DNA of 64,000 nt from Paenarthrobacter aurescens (lineage in GTDB: Bacteria > Actinomycetota > Actinomycetes > Actinomycetales > Micrococcaceae), in NCBI RefSeq assembly GCF_041549525.1, contig NZ_CP157456.1:496001-560000 (forward strand), given 5' to 3'. The translations under genes and the position numbers were made by a program. Below the pieces are notes generated by a model. The model saw only the letters and a program-made list of their open reading frames with translations, had not been told where the DNA came from and made no database searches. Positions within the stretch are counted from its first letter, which is position 1, and each line of letters begins with the position of its first letter. Shown here one piece after another: positions 8,682 through 17,826 of this stretch.

Positions 8682-10264
8682 GTCCTGACTACTTGGGCGG
8701 GGTCTTCTTGGGCCGGGTCCGGTGACGGTGCCAGGGCTGCGTGCTCTGCCAGGACTCCGGTGTGGTGCCTGATGCGAAGGCGGTAGAGCAGCGTTCCGCC
8801 GATGATGACCGTGGCCACAAAGATAACGCCGCCCCATTGCAGGTACCACTCGAACGGCGGCACTGAGTTGTAAATTTCCGGCCGCGGCCACACCAGGTTC
8901 AGCGTCATGGCACCGCCCCACAGCACGGCCAGGATGTTGACGGGGAGCCCCCATTTGCCGAGGCTGAATCCCGATTCGGATCCATCGTCCTTCAGAGGCC
9001 ACTTCTTCAGGAACCTCCGCCGCAGCATGGGAACGGTCACCAGCAGGTAGGACAGGTAGATCAGGACAATGCTGATGCTGGAGAGGATGGTGAAGATGGC
9101 CGGCTGTGAGATGTTGACGATCAGCGGAATAACGGCCACCACACCGATCACGATCGCCGCCACCGTGGGGGTTTTCCGTGTGGGGTGTACCTTGCTGAGC
9201 TGACGGCTGAAGGGCAGGTTGTTATCCCTTGCCATGGCAAACATCATCCGGATGGCGGCGGCGTGAACGGCCAGCGTGCACACCACAACAGCCACCACGA
9301 TGCACGCCAGGAATGCCTTGCCGAAGGGACCGCCCAGCACCGAAAGCACAATGTACTGCAACCCGCCATCAGCGGCTCCGAGCTTGGGATCGGAAAGATC
9401 CGGTGCGGCCAGGATTCCGCCCAGGAGGAGCAGCCCTCCCAGGAGGAAGGAAGCCGTAACAGCGCGCAGGATCGCCCTGGGAGCCGTCTTCTTGGGGTCC
9501 TTGGTTTCTTCACCCAGGGAACTGGCGGTATCGAATCCGTACATGACGTAACCGGAAGCCATGGCGGCAATGAGGAACACTCCGAAGAAGCCCAGAGGAT
9601 GTTCTTCACCGAATCCGGCGGTATCCAGGAGGACCTCCGGGCCGCGTACAGAGTGCCAGATCAGCGCGGCTATGAGCAGGACGGCTGCAACCAGTTCCAC
9701 AAACACGCCCACGCTGTTGATCATGGTCATGAGTTTCACGCCGAACGCGTTGATGAGCGTGGAAATGCCGATCATGATGCTCGCCAGGATGACCCCGTTG
9801 ACTGCGAAGTCATAGGGACCCGTGCCATCGCCCACCAACTGGAAGCCGTCCCAGATCTGCGGCAAAGTGATTTGAAGGGCCAAGGCAACGGACCCCAGGG
9901 CCATGATGGAGGAGAGCAGCAACAGCCAGCCAGCCAACCAGGCCCACGTTCCGGTGGAGAGCCTCTTGGCCCAGTTATAGACCGATCCTGCTACGGGGTA
10001 GCGGCCGGCCAGTTCCGCAAAACACAGGGCAACCATGAGCTGGCCGACAAAAACGATGGGCCACGACCACGCATAGGCGGGTCCCGCCGTCGAAAATCCG
10101 AAGTAAAACAGTTGAAAAACGCCGGTGAGGATGGAGATGTAACTGACGCCGGCGGCGAAGCTGGCAAACTTACCGATGCTGCGGTCCAGGGTTTGGGCAT
10201 AGCCAAACTCGTCCATGCCGCTTGCATCGCTCTTGCGGGGTCCTGATTTACTGGGTTCTAACAT
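8678..10264 (-). CDS. APC-superfamily amino acid/amine permease linked to choline oxidation
   Basis: 528 residues from ATG 10264, selected by the AGGAG five bases upstream; earlier in-frame ATGs lack this. About 12 membrane helices follow a hydrophilic N-terminus (DEFGYAQTLDRSIGKFASFAAGVSYISI), the pattern of the amino acid-polyamine-organocation family. It is the last gene of the betB-codA-permease series on the minus strand (145 bp after codA), so it most likely imports choline, a choline ester or a related amine, although the family usually carries amino acids or GABA. Specificity is inferred only from position. Confidence 0.85.
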   Translation of the reverse strand: MLEPSKSGPRKSDASGMDEFGYAQTLDRSIGKFASFAAGVSYISILTGVFQLFYFGFSTAGPAYAWSWPIVFVGQLMVALCFAELAGRYPVAGSVYNWAKRLSTGTWAWLAGWLLLLSSIMALGSVALALQITLPQIWDGFQLVGDGTGPYDFAVNGVILASIMIGISTLINAFGVKLMTMINSVGVFVELVAAVLLIAALIWHSVRGPEVLLDTAGFGEEHPLGFFGVFLIAAMASGYVMYGFDTASSLGEETKDPKKTAPRAILRAVTASFLLGGLLLLGGILAAPDLSDPKLGAADGGLQYIVLSVLGGPFGKAFLACIVVAVVVCTLAVHAAAIRMMFAMARDNNLPFSRQLSKVHPTRKTPTVAAIVIGVVAVIPLIVNISQPAIFTILSSISIVLIYLSYLLVTVPMLRRRFLKKWPLKDDGSESGFSLGKWGLPVNILAVLWGGAMTLNLVWPRPEIYNSVPPFEWYLQWGGVIFVATVIIGGTLLYRLRIRHHTGVLAEHAALAPSPDPAQEDPAQVVRT

Positions 10265-10409
10265 TCGAACTCCTAATTCAGACATGCATGAATGGTGATA
10301 GCCCGCGGCCGCCATTGGACGCAGTGGATATCAAAAGCCGGGCACCACGGTGTGCCTACGGCCGTTTCCCCCATTTTTTGTTGCGTGGGTCTAAAAGCAG
10401 GGTGCCTGT

Positions 10410-12062
10410 TCAGGCGTGGGACAAGCTGAAGTCCGCCTCCGTCGTCGTGGTTTCCTCCACCCGGCTGGCACCCAGCCGGGCTTTGATGAGATCAGCACAG
10501 CGCTCGCCGATCATCATCACGGTGATGTTGGGGTTCACTGTGACGTGTTCGGGCATCACGGAGGCGTCTGCCACCCGTAGGCCGCTGACGCCTTTGACAC
10601 GCAGCTCCGGATCCAAGGGAGACATGGGGTCCTCCACCGGGCCCATGCGGACGGTACCGACGGGGTGGTAGACGGTGTTGTGGGTTTTGCGGATGTAGTC
10701 CTGAAGCTCCTCATCAGTCTGGGCCTCGATTCCGGGGGAGAGCTCCCGTCCGGTCCACTCGGCCATGGCCGGCTGAGCCGCGATTTCCCGGGCCTTGCGG
10801 ATGCCGGCCACCATGACGCGCATGTCGTGCCCCTCGGGATCGGTGAAGTACCGCGGGTCCACCATGGGCTTGTCGCGGAAGTCCCTGCTGCGCAAACGGA
10901 CGGTCCCGCGGGAACGGGCGTGCGTGACGTTCGGGGTAAGGCTGAAGCCGTTCTCCGTGGTGGGGTAACCGTAGCGGAGGGTGTTCATGTCGAACGGCAC
11001 GGAGCCGTAGTGCATCATCAGGTCCGGGCGGTCCAGTCCCTCCTCGGTGGGAGTGAAGATGCCGATCTCCCACCATTGGGTGGACGACTGAACCATGGGC
11101 TGCTTGGCCTCGAACTGCACCACGCCCTCCGGGTGGTCCTGCAGATGCTCGCCAACACCGGGGGAGTCCACCACCACCTCGATGCCATGTTGAGCCAGGT
11201 GCTCGGCCGGGCCGATTCCGGAAAGCATGAGCAGCTTGGGGGAATCAATGGCGCCCGTGGAGAGGATGACCTCGCGCTGCGCGGTGAGCCTGTGTGTCCT
11301 GCCGAAGGCAGAGTCAACGACGTCGACGCCGGTGCAACGCTTGTCCGCGTCGAACACCAGTTGGCGGGCACGCAGGCCGGTCAACAGCGTGAAGTTTTCG
11401 CGAGCCATGATGGGGTGAATGTAGGAAACAGAACTGGAGGAACGCGTACCGTCCGAACGGCGGTTGATCTGGAAGAAATTAGCGCCGTTGATCACTGTGG
11501 TGCCGTCGTTGAACTTTGCCCGGGGAATGCCGCTCTGCTCACAGGCGTCCAGGAGCGCAACCCCGGCCGGATCATTCGGAGGAACGTTCATCAGGTGCAC
11601 CGGACCATCATGGCCGTGATGTGGGGCATCCGGGCCAGCGTCCTCGTTGCTTTCCAAGCGCTGATACAAAGGCCAGGCCGCGGCAGCGTTCCAACCGGTG
11701 GCACCGTACTTGGACTCCCACTCATCCAGGTCCTCCCGGGGAGCCCAGAAAGCGATGCAGGAATTGTGGCTGGAACAGCCGCCCATCACCTTGGCGCGGG
11801 CGTGGCGCATGAATGAGTTGCCGTTCTCCTGCGGTTCCACCGGGTAGTCCCAGTCGTACCCCGATTCCAGCAGTTCCATCCACCGGTCCAATTGCAGGAT
11901 TTCCGGGAGGTTCCGGTCATCCGGGCCGGCTTCCACCAGGGCAACGGTAACGGCGGGGTCCTCGCTCAGCCGGGCGGCGACGGCAGCCCCGGCAGATCCT
12001 CCGCCGATGACGATGTAATCGAACCCGCGCTCGCTGAGGTTCTCAATATTGTCGACGTGCAT
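10410..12062 (-). CDS. codA: Choline oxidase (GMC family, FAD-dependent)
   Basis: 550 residues. The start MHVDNIENLS, the dinucleotide fold DYIVIGGGSAGAAVAARLSE and the flavin-linking segment KVMGGCSSHNS (His99) match Arthrobacter globiformis choline oxidase nearly residue for residue, and the active-site histidine motif NTVYHPVGTVRMG and late asparagine VNPNITVMM are present. The enzyme oxidises choline to glycine betaine in two steps using O2 and releasing H2O2, in the cytoplasm. The ATG abuts the betB stop codon, so the two are co-translated. The operon supplies the osmoprotectant betaine or feeds choline catabolism. Recognition of the gene is strong. Confidence 0.96.
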   Translation of the reverse strand: MHVDNIENLSERGFDYIVIGGGSAGAAVAARLSEDPAVTVALVEAGPDDRNLPEILQLDRWMELLESGYDWDYPVEPQENGNSFMRHARAKVMGGCSSHNSCIAFWAPREDLDEWESKYGATGWNAAAAWPLYQRLESNEDAGPDAPHHGHDGPVHLMNVPPNDPAGVALLDACEQSGIPRAKFNDGTTVINGANFFQINRRSDGTRSSSSVSYIHPIMARENFTLLTGLRARQLVFDADKRCTGVDVVDSAFGRTHRLTAQREVILSTGAIDSPKLLMLSGIGPAEHLAQHGIEVVVDSPGVGEHLQDHPEGVVQFEAKQPMVQSSTQWWEIGIFTPTEEGLDRPDLMMHYGSVPFDMNTLRYGYPTTENGFSLTPNVTHARSRGTVRLRSRDFRDKPMVDPRYFTDPEGHDMRVMVAGIRKAREIAAQPAMAEWTGRELSPGIEAQTDEELQDYIRKTHNTVYHPVGTVRMGPVEDPMSPLDPELRVKGVSGLRVADASVMPEHVTVNPNITVMMIGERCADLIKARLGASRVEETTTTEADFSLSHA

Positions 12063-13574
12063 CTAGTTCTCCTTGCCGTGGTCTGCGAACCAGCCGGTCA
12101 CCTGGGGGCTGGTGTTCTGGTAGATGTGCTTGGCTTCCTGGTATTCACCGAGGCCGGTGGGGCCGAGTTCACGGCCGACGCCGGACTGGCCAAAGCCGCC
12201 CCACTCGGCCTGCGGGAGGTAGGGATGGTAGTCGTTGATCCACACCGTGCCGTGCCGCAAACGGCCCGCAACCCGCTGGGCCTTGCCGGCATCCTGGGTC
12301 CAGACCGCGCCCGCGAGTCCGTAGATGGTGTCGTTGGCGGTGGCTACGGCTTCGTCTTCCGTGCGGAAGGTTTCCACCGTTACTACCGGACCAAAGGCTT
12401 CGTCGATCACCACCGACATTCCCCGGGTCACGCGGTCCAGGACGGTGGGCTGGTAGTAGAAACCGGCGTCGAAGTTTTCGCCTTGAGGCGCCGCGCCACC
12501 ACACCGCAGCCGGGCACCTTCGGCAATGCCGCGCTGGACGTAGGCATCCACTTTCTCCCGGTGGGCAGCGGAGATCAGTGGCCCGGTTTCAGCAGACTCG
12601 TCGAACGGGCCGCCGAGGCGGATGGCCTGAGCCTTGCGAACCAGTTCGTCCACGAAGCGCTCGGCGATGGATTCCTCCACCACCAGCCGCGCACCGGCGG
12701 AGCAGACCTGGCCTGAGTGCACAAAGGCGCCGTTGAGCGCATTGTCGACGGCGGCGTCGAAGTCCGCGTCGGCAAACACCACGTTGGGGTTCTTGCCGCC
12801 AAGTTCCAGCGCCACCTTTTTCACGGTGCCGGCTGCGGCCGCGGCAATGCGTTTGCCGGTTTCCAGACCGCCTGTGAAGGAGACCAGGTCAATGTCCGGG
12901 TGCTCCGAAAGCGGTGCGCCCGCCTGTGCGCCGGGGCCGGTCAGCAGGTTGGCGACACCGTCCGGCAGGCCCAGATCCTTCAGCAATTGCATGGCGAGGA
13001 TCGCGGTGGAGGGGGTGAGCTCGGCAGGCTTCAGGACGAAGGTGCAACCGGCGGCCAGCGCGGGTGCGATCTTCCACGCGGCCTGCAGCAGCGGATAGTT
13101 CCAGGGCGTGATCAGGCCGCAGACGCCCACGGGCTCGTAGACGATCCTGCTCACGACGGCGGGGTCCCCGGCATCGACTACACGGCCCGCCGCCTGCCCG
13201 GCGAGGCGCCCGAAATACTCGAAGCAGGCAGCGATGTCATCAATGTCGATGCGGCTCTCGACGATCCGCTTGCCGGTGTCCAACGATTCGGCGCGGGCGA
13301 ACTTCTCCCGGCGTTCGCGCAGTTCCGCGGCCACCTTGAGCAGGAAGGCACCGCGCTCGGGAGCGGGGACGTTCGACCAGACGCCGGAGTCGAAGGCTGC
13401 GCGGGCTGCCGAGATGGCGCGTTCGGCATCCTCGCGGCCGGCTTCTGACACTGTGGCGACCAGTTCGCCGTCGGCCGGGTTGCGGATTTCCCGCACGGCG
13501 CCGGAGGCTGCCGGTTCCCACGCACCGTTGATGAAAAGTGTGGAGGCGGAATCAGAAAATGTGGCTTGGGTCAT
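12063..13574 (-). CDS. betB: Betaine-aldehyde dehydrogenase
   Basis: 503 residues from ATG 13574. Classic aldehyde dehydrogenase features: GVCGLITPWNYPL, NAD-binding glycine motif SFTGGLETG, general-base glutamate in LELGGKNPNV, catalytic cysteine in SGQVCSAGARL, and a C-terminal ELGPTGLGEYQEAKHIYQ typical of BADH. It oxidises betaine aldehyde to glycine betaine with NAD+. First gene of the choline operon. The promoter has TTGAAC, 17 bp, TAGCCT and then seven bases to the ATG, so translation is probably leaderless and is overlapped by a regulator site. Confidence 0.93.
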   Translation of the reverse strand: MTQATFSDSASTLFINGAWEPAASGAVREIRNPADGELVATVSEAGREDAERAISAARAAFDSGVWSNVPAPERGAFLLKVAAELRERREKFARAESLDTGKRIVESRIDIDDIAACFEYFGRLAGQAAGRVVDAGDPAVVSRIVYEPVGVCGLITPWNYPLLQAAWKIAPALAAGCTFVLKPAELTPSTAILAMQLLKDLGLPDGVANLLTGPGAQAGAPLSEHPDIDLVSFTGGLETGKRIAAAAAGTVKKVALELGGKNPNVVFADADFDAAVDNALNGAFVHSGQVCSAGARLVVEESIAERFVDELVRKAQAIRLGGPFDESAETGPLISAAHREKVDAYVQRGIAEGARLRCGGAAPQGENFDAGFYYQPTVLDRVTRGMSVVIDEAFGPVVTVETFRTEDEAVATANDTIYGLAGAVWTQDAGKAQRVAGRLRHGTVWINDYHPYLPQAEWGGFGQSGVGRELGPTGLGEYQEAKHIYQNTSPQVTGWFADHGKEN

Positions 13575-13581
13575 ACGAAGC

Positions 13582-13610
13582 AGGCTAGTGCACTTTGAAC
13601 ATCCGTTCAA
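13582..13610 (-). promoter_or_regulatory. betB-codA promoter, -35 inside the operator
   Basis: On the minus strand TTGAAC (13610-13605) is separated by 17 bp from TAGCCT (13587-13582), which lies seven bases before the betB ATG. The -35 hexamer is the first half-site of the palindrome at 13595-13610, so a bound repressor would block polymerase. Confidence 0.5.
13595..13610. promoter_or_regulatory. BetI/TetR-type operator 1
   Basis: TTGAACATCCGTTCAA is a perfect 6-4-6 palindrome directly upstream of betB. BetI-type repressors of choline genes recognise sites with similar TTGAAC/GTTCAA arms. Confidence 0.65.
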
Positions 13611-13619
13611 GGAAAATTA

Positions 13620-13633
13620 TGAACAAATGTTCA
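13620..13633. promoter_or_regulatory. BetI/TetR-type operator 2
   Basis: TGAACAAATGTTCA repeats the same TGAAC-N4-GTTCA half-sites as operator 1, 24 bp centre to centre, which allows two dimers to bind the betB promoter region side by side. Confidence 0.6.
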
Positions 13634-13641
13634 AACGTCCC

Positions 13642-14379
13642 TTAGCGTGCGTTAATGCTGATGTTGTTACGCATCTCCGCGATGGTGGCTTTGAGCGTCT
13701 CCACATTGGGGCAGAGCGCCTCCACCTTGACGGTGACCGCCGGCTTGCTGAAGGTTCTTACCGCGGTGTACCCGTAGGAGTCTCCCGATGTGTAGGTGAG
13801 AGACAGCATGTCCACCCCGCGGTTACCGGCCATGCCGTAGCCCAGGGTGGTCTCCTTGACGTTGGCGGCGAGGTCCGGCTTGCCGGGGATGAGGATAGCG
13901 AGGACCTTCAAGGTTGATGCGTGGTCGTCCCCGGCCACCAACTCGGAGGGTTGGTTGCGCACCTGGATGGTTCGGACCTTGCATTGGGTGGTATCGGAGC
14001 TAAAGGTCATCATCCCGTCCGTTGCCATGCGGCTGTAGTCGGCCTGCCATCCGGCCTTGGGATCGGTCAAAGAGCTGGCAATGTCAGGGGTGTGTCCACC
14101 GTTTTCATCCCCCAGGATTCTGTTGCCGTTCTCCCACGTAAGAGATTCGGTGGCGGGGTCGAGCTTGCCCCCGTCGCCGGAGGCGCCGGCGGTTGACTCA
14201 GCCTGGGGTGAGGCTGCTGTGCCACTGCTGTCAGGGCTCGGTGACTCCGTGGAGCTTGCAGAGGCCGTGCCCGAATTCTCGGCAGGGGCTGCTGTCCCGG
14301 TTGCGCAGCCGCTCAGGGCTGAGATGACAAGAATGGACGCTGCGGCCGAAATCAACGGCTTGCGGAATGAGGTCTGCAT
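13642..14379 (-). CDS. Putative lipoprotein of unknown function
   Basis: 245 residues from ATG 14379, with GGGAG upstream. A lipoprotein signal (MQTSFRKPLISAAASILVISALSGC, lipobox Cys25) is followed by a Ser/Thr/Ala-rich linker and a globular domain of about 170 residues containing several cysteines. No family is recognised. It is exported and probably anchored to the membrane outer face. It is divergent from the molybdoenzyme gene at 14469 and ends just before the betB control region; neither neighbour suggests a function. Confidence 0.75.
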   Translation of the reverse strand: MQTSFRKPLISAAASILVISALSGCATGTAAPAENSGTASASSTESPSPDSSGTAASPQAESTAGASGDGGKLDPATESLTWENGNRILGDENGGHTPDIASSLTDPKAGWQADYSRMATDGMMTFSSDTTQCKVRTIQVRNQPSELVAGDDHASTLKVLAILIPGKPDLAANVKETTLGYGMAGNRGVDMLSLTYTSGDSYGYTAVRTFSKPAVTVKVEALCPNVETLKATIAEMRNNISINAR

Positions 14380-14468
14380 AAGGGCTCCCAAGGATTATAT
14401 CTATCGTTTGGATTAATCTATCATCCGGCCACACCCATCCCCGGTCCTGCCTGCTACGAACTCCTCAC

Positions 14469-16055
14469 ATGAAAAAGCTCGGACTCCGGACCAAAGGCCC
14501 CGAAACCATGGCAGCGCTGGCAGGCGTGGTGTCAGCCGCCGTCGTGCTCGCCGTTGCCGAGCTGATCGGCGCGTTCTTCACCGCCAGGGCAACCCCGGTG
14601 TTCGCACTGGGATCCACCTTCATTGACTTCACGCCGTCGTGGATGAAGGACTTTGCAATCGCCACGTTCGGCACCAACGACAAAGCGGCGCTTTTCGTAG
14701 GTATGGGCGTCACCATCGCCCTACTGGCCTGCGTCCTGGGCGTTGTGGCCTACAAGAAGTGGGCACTTGGCGTCCTTGGCGTGCTGTTCATGGGTGCGGT
14801 GATTGTGGCCGCAGTCCTGACCCGCGCCGGGGTGGGGCCTGCCGACGCCATCCCCTCAGTGCTGGGGACCATCGCCGGCCTGATCGTCCTGCGCCGACTC
14901 ATGGTGCCGCTGTGGCGCATGAAAGCGTGGCCGGAAGCTCCCGCTGACGTAGCAGCCGACGCCGACCGTCAAGTTGGAGGCGCCGGCACCAGCCGCCGTC
15001 GTTTCTTCGCTGCTGCTGGTATCACAGCGGTAGCTGCCGGAATTGCGGCTACCGGAGGGCGGCTGCTCGGAGCTGCGCGCAACAACATAGCCCAAGCCCG
15101 CAACGCCCTCACACTGCCGGCTCCCGTCAAGGCCGCGCCCCCTGTACCAGCCGGAGTACAGTCCCCGGTGGCAGGAGTCACCTCCTGGCTGACACCGAAC
15201 AACGAGTTCTACCGCATTGATACCGCCCTGAGTGTCCCGGAAATCAACGTCGAAGACTGGGTACTGCGGGTGCACGGAATGGTTGAAAAGGAAATAACCC
15301 TCACGTTCCAGGACCTGCTCGACGCCGATCTGATCGAATCGCACGTCACCCTCACCTGCGTCTCCAACCCCGTAGGAGGAAAGCTTGCCGGAAACGCCAA
15401 ATGGCTGGGAATGCCCATCCGCGAAGTCCTGGCCATGGCCAAACCGAAGGAAGGCGCGGACATGGTGCTCTCCACCTCCATTGACGGCTTCAGCGCTTCC
15501 ACGCCGCTGGAGGTCCTGCAGGATGACCGCGATGCCATGCTGGCCATCGGCATGAACGGTGAACCCCTCCCCATAGAGCACGGATACCCCGTGCGGATGG
15601 TGGTTCCGGGCCTGTACGGATTCGTCTCCGCCACCAAATGGGTAGTGGACCTGGAAGTCACCCGCTTCGCAGACAGCAAGGCTTACTGGACCGAACGCGG
15701 CTGGTCGGAGCGCGGCCCCATTAAGACCATGGCCCGCGTGGACGTGCCGGGGTCCTTCGCGAAATTGAAGGCAGGGAAAGTGGCCGTGGGTGGCACCGCA
15801 TGGGCGCAGACCCGCGGAATTACCAAGGTGGAAGTACAGATCGACGACGGCGACTGGGTGGAAGCAACGCTTTCCACCGAAGCATCCACCATCACATGGC
15901 GCCAGTGGTCCTACGAATGGGATGCCACGCCCGGCATGCACTACGTCAAGGCCCGCGCCACCGACAGCACCGGGGAAGTCCAGACGGACAAGCGCGCCGA
16001 CCCCGTACCGGACGGCGCCTCGGGCTGGCAGTCGGTGGCAGTGACGGTGGAGTAA
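14469..16055 (+). CDS. Membrane molybdopterin-dependent oxidoreductase (sulfite oxidase/YedY-like)
   Basis: 528 residues. About four membrane helices (residues 14-40, 75-97, 99-120, 128-146) precede a fifth hydrophobic segment that starts with a twin-arginine motif (SRRRFFAAAGITAVAAGIAA, about 177-196). The rest is the sulfite-oxidase-type molybdopterin domain (about 240-420; HVTLTCVSNPVGGKLAGNAKW carries the molybdenum-ligand cysteine) and a C-terminal dimerisation-type domain. It probably reduces or oxidises a small compound outside the membrane; substrate unknown. The layout fits proteins whose first helices use Sec and whose cofactor-loaded domain uses Tat. Confidence 0.9.
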   Translation: MKKLGLRTKGPETMAALAGVVSAAVVLAVAELIGAFFTARATPVFALGSTFIDFTPSWMKDFAIATFGTNDKAALFVGMGVTIALLACVLGVVAYKKWALGVLGVLFMGAVIVAAVLTRAGVGPADAIPSVLGTIAGLIVLRRLMVPLWRMKAWPEAPADVAADADRQVGGAGTSRRRFFAAAGITAVAAGIAATGGRLLGAARNNIAQARNALTLPAPVKAAPPVPAGVQSPVAGVTSWLTPNNEFYRIDTALSVPEINVEDWVLRVHGMVEKEITLTFQDLLDADLIESHVTLTCVSNPVGGKLAGNAKWLGMPIREVLAMAKPKEGADMVLSTSIDGFSASTPLEVLQDDRDAMLAIGMNGEPLPIEHGYPVRMVVPGLYGFVSATKWVVDLEVTRFADSKAYWTERGWSERGPIKTMARVDVPGSFAKLKAGKVAVGGTAWAQTRGITKVEVQIDDGDWVEATLSTEASTITWRQWSYEWDATPGMHYVKARATDSTGEVQTDKRADPVPDGASGWQSVAVTVE

Positions 16056-16250
16056 CTGTTCAGCCTGGCTCGATCTGGGTCCTCTCGCCGAGGGTCTGTT
16101 GGAAGCCGTAATAAGCTTTGCCCATGTCACAGGGAACAGCCAGCAAAACGCAGATGGCTATTCTCTTCATAAATCCACGGGATCCTTGGAGCAAAGTGCA
16201 CCACTTCAGAAAGCCTTGTTCGTTGAGTGCGCCGGAATCGCGAGACATCC

Positions 16251-16673
16251 ATGGACGATGAATCGAGCGGTTTCAGGATCGAATTACCTGAGCTGCGGAA
16301 ATACAAAACGCTTGATATTGCATGGAGGCTCCTCTTCATACTCTTCTGGATCTCGTCGGGCATCCTGCTTATTGGAGATATAGAAGTCTCGCGTGAAACC
16401 AGCCTGGTGATTACGGGCACCGGAGTTGTCCTCGCAGGCGGGTTCGCCTTCTATGCATCCCGTAAGCAGAAAACACTTCGACCTCTCATCAACCGCAGAT
16501 TCGCAGCAGAGTTCAGCACCCAGACAGGGTACGAGTACCCCGGGGACATAGACATCCTGGAGGTCAAACGAACCATCGCTGTCCGGAGAGATGACGGCTC
16601 TGTGCTTCTATGGGGCGTGAACCGCTCGACAGGGAGTGTCACCGTTACTCCCGTGGTCCAAGCCCGACCGTAA
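16251..16673 (+). CDS. Small two-helix membrane protein of unknown function
   Basis: 140 residues from ATG 16251. A charged N-terminus (MDDESSGFRIELPELRKYK) leads to two adjacent membrane segments (about 24-42 and 50-68), then a soluble tail of about 70 residues (FSTQTGYEYPGDIDILEV). No family recognised and no strong ribosome site. It ends upstream of a perfect terminator hairpin at 16835, which supports it being a real transcription unit. Opposite-strand frames here lack such features. The 195 bp before it hold nothing I can name. Confidence 0.6.
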   Translation: MDDESSGFRIELPELRKYKTLDIAWRLLFILFWISSGILLIGDIEVSRETSLVITGTGVVLAGGFAFYASRKQKTLRPLINRRFAAEFSTQTGYEYPGDIDILEVKRTIAVRRDDGSVLLWGVNRSTGSVTVTPVVQARP

Positions 16674-16834
16674 ACGTCCTTTGGTGGTCGCCATGGCAGT
16701 GAGTGTTCCTTCAGTGCGACGGTCACGGGCACCGCGTTGTTTCCTTGGCAGTTGTGCGCACTCAGGTCTTCAAGCCTTGAGACTTCCCTTACGGACAGCT
16801 CCGGGCATCGACGACTGCAGCCCCACGGCGGAAT

Positions 16835-16873
16835 GCCGACGACGGCGGGTGCTACCGCCGTCGTCGGCTTCCT
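16835..16873. terminator. Rho-independent terminator, ACGACGGC type
   Basis: A perfect 14-bp stem (GCCGACGACGGCGG with CCGCCGTCGTCGGC, loop of six) is followed by TTCCTTTTT. It lies between the convergent genes at 16251-16673 and 16895-17815. Confidence 0.8.
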
Positions 16874-16894
16874 TTTTCAGTGGGTAAGTGGGCG

Positions 16895-17815
16895 TTAGCC
16901 GAACACCCGGGTGCCTTCAGGCATCGCGGGCATGGAGGAGGCTCCGCCGCCGAGGTCCTTGTCATTGGCGGTCAGGCCGGTGGGGTCGTAGTTGGCGGCA
17001 ACCAAGCGCTGCTTGATGTAGCCGAGCACTATCTGCCCCTTGCTATCGCAGTTCCTGGCGGTGATAGCCGTGAAGTTCTGCCAACCATTCCCCGCAGCTG
17101 GGCGGATGGTCTTGGAGCTCCACTGGGTGGGTGTGGCATCCGGGATGATGTACTGGCGCAGTTCGCCGGTGGTGAGTGTGGCCATCAACACGGCAACAGG
17201 CTTGCCGTTGATGGCGATTGAAGGCGCCGAGCCGATGGATGTGATGGAGGCACCTCCGCCGAACACCTTGACTGTACCGGTGATGGTCCGGGCGTTCGTG
17301 TCCAGGGTGTAGCGGTAGAGTTCGCCGCCGCTGGTGAGCCGGAAAATGAACTGCTGGCCTCGGACATCCGCTGTGCCGCTGTACGTGGTGGTGATGGACT
17401 TCTGGAACCAGCCGTTACCAATTGTGGTGATCGGTCCGTCAATGGAGTGCTTCCAGGTGCCGTCCGCCTGGAGGTCCTGGCGTTGATCGTAGAACTTTGC
17501 TTTTCCGTCCGCGGAGGTGCCGAAGTAAGAGAATTTGCCGAAGGTCTCGTCCCCCATCCCGCCGGTCTGCGTCAGGTAAGTCGCATCGAACGGGACGGGC
17601 GAGGACCAACTATTGTTCTCCCAGCGGAGCTTGCCGTCGCTGAGGAAGATGGCACCGAGATTCCCGTTCGGTTCGACGCTCAGCAGGCCGCCAAAGCAGT
17701 CGGCAGGCGTCGGCGTGGGGGTCGGGTAGGTCGTGGCGGCGCTCGCCGGTGCGGCCACGGAGAGTGCCAGCGCGCATGCGGCGACGCCGCCGAAGAGTTT
17801 CGTGGCGAGTTTCAT
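16895..17815 (-). CDS. Secreted tachylectin-like repeat protein
   Basis: 306 residues from ATG 17815, with AGGAG seven bases upstream. A clear signal peptide (MKLATKLFGGVAACALALSV, cut near ASAAT) and a TYPTPTPTP linker precede repeats of about 45-50 residues resembling the WD-like blades of tachylectin-2 propellers (GELYRYTLDTNARTITG, GNGWQNFTAIT). Such secreted domains often bind sugars; the target is unknown. It overlaps the stop region of the small secreted protein gene at 17827-18162, so both are probably on one transcript. Confidence 0.75.
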   Translation of the reverse strand: MKLATKLFGGVAACALALSVAAPASAATTYPTPTPTPADCFGGLLSVEPNGNLGAIFLSDGKLRWENNSWSSPVPFDATYLTQTGGMGDETFGKFSYFGTSADGKAKFYDQRQDLQADGTWKHSIDGPITTIGNGWFQKSITTTYSGTADVRGQQFIFRLTSGGELYRYTLDTNARTITGTVKVFGGGASITSIGSAPSIAINGKPVAVLMATLTTGELRQYIIPDATPTQWSSKTIRPAAGNGWQNFTAITARNCDSKGQIVLGYIKQRLVAANYDPTGLTANDKDLGGGASSMPAMPEGTRVFG

Positions 17816-17826
17816 ATGCGGACTCC

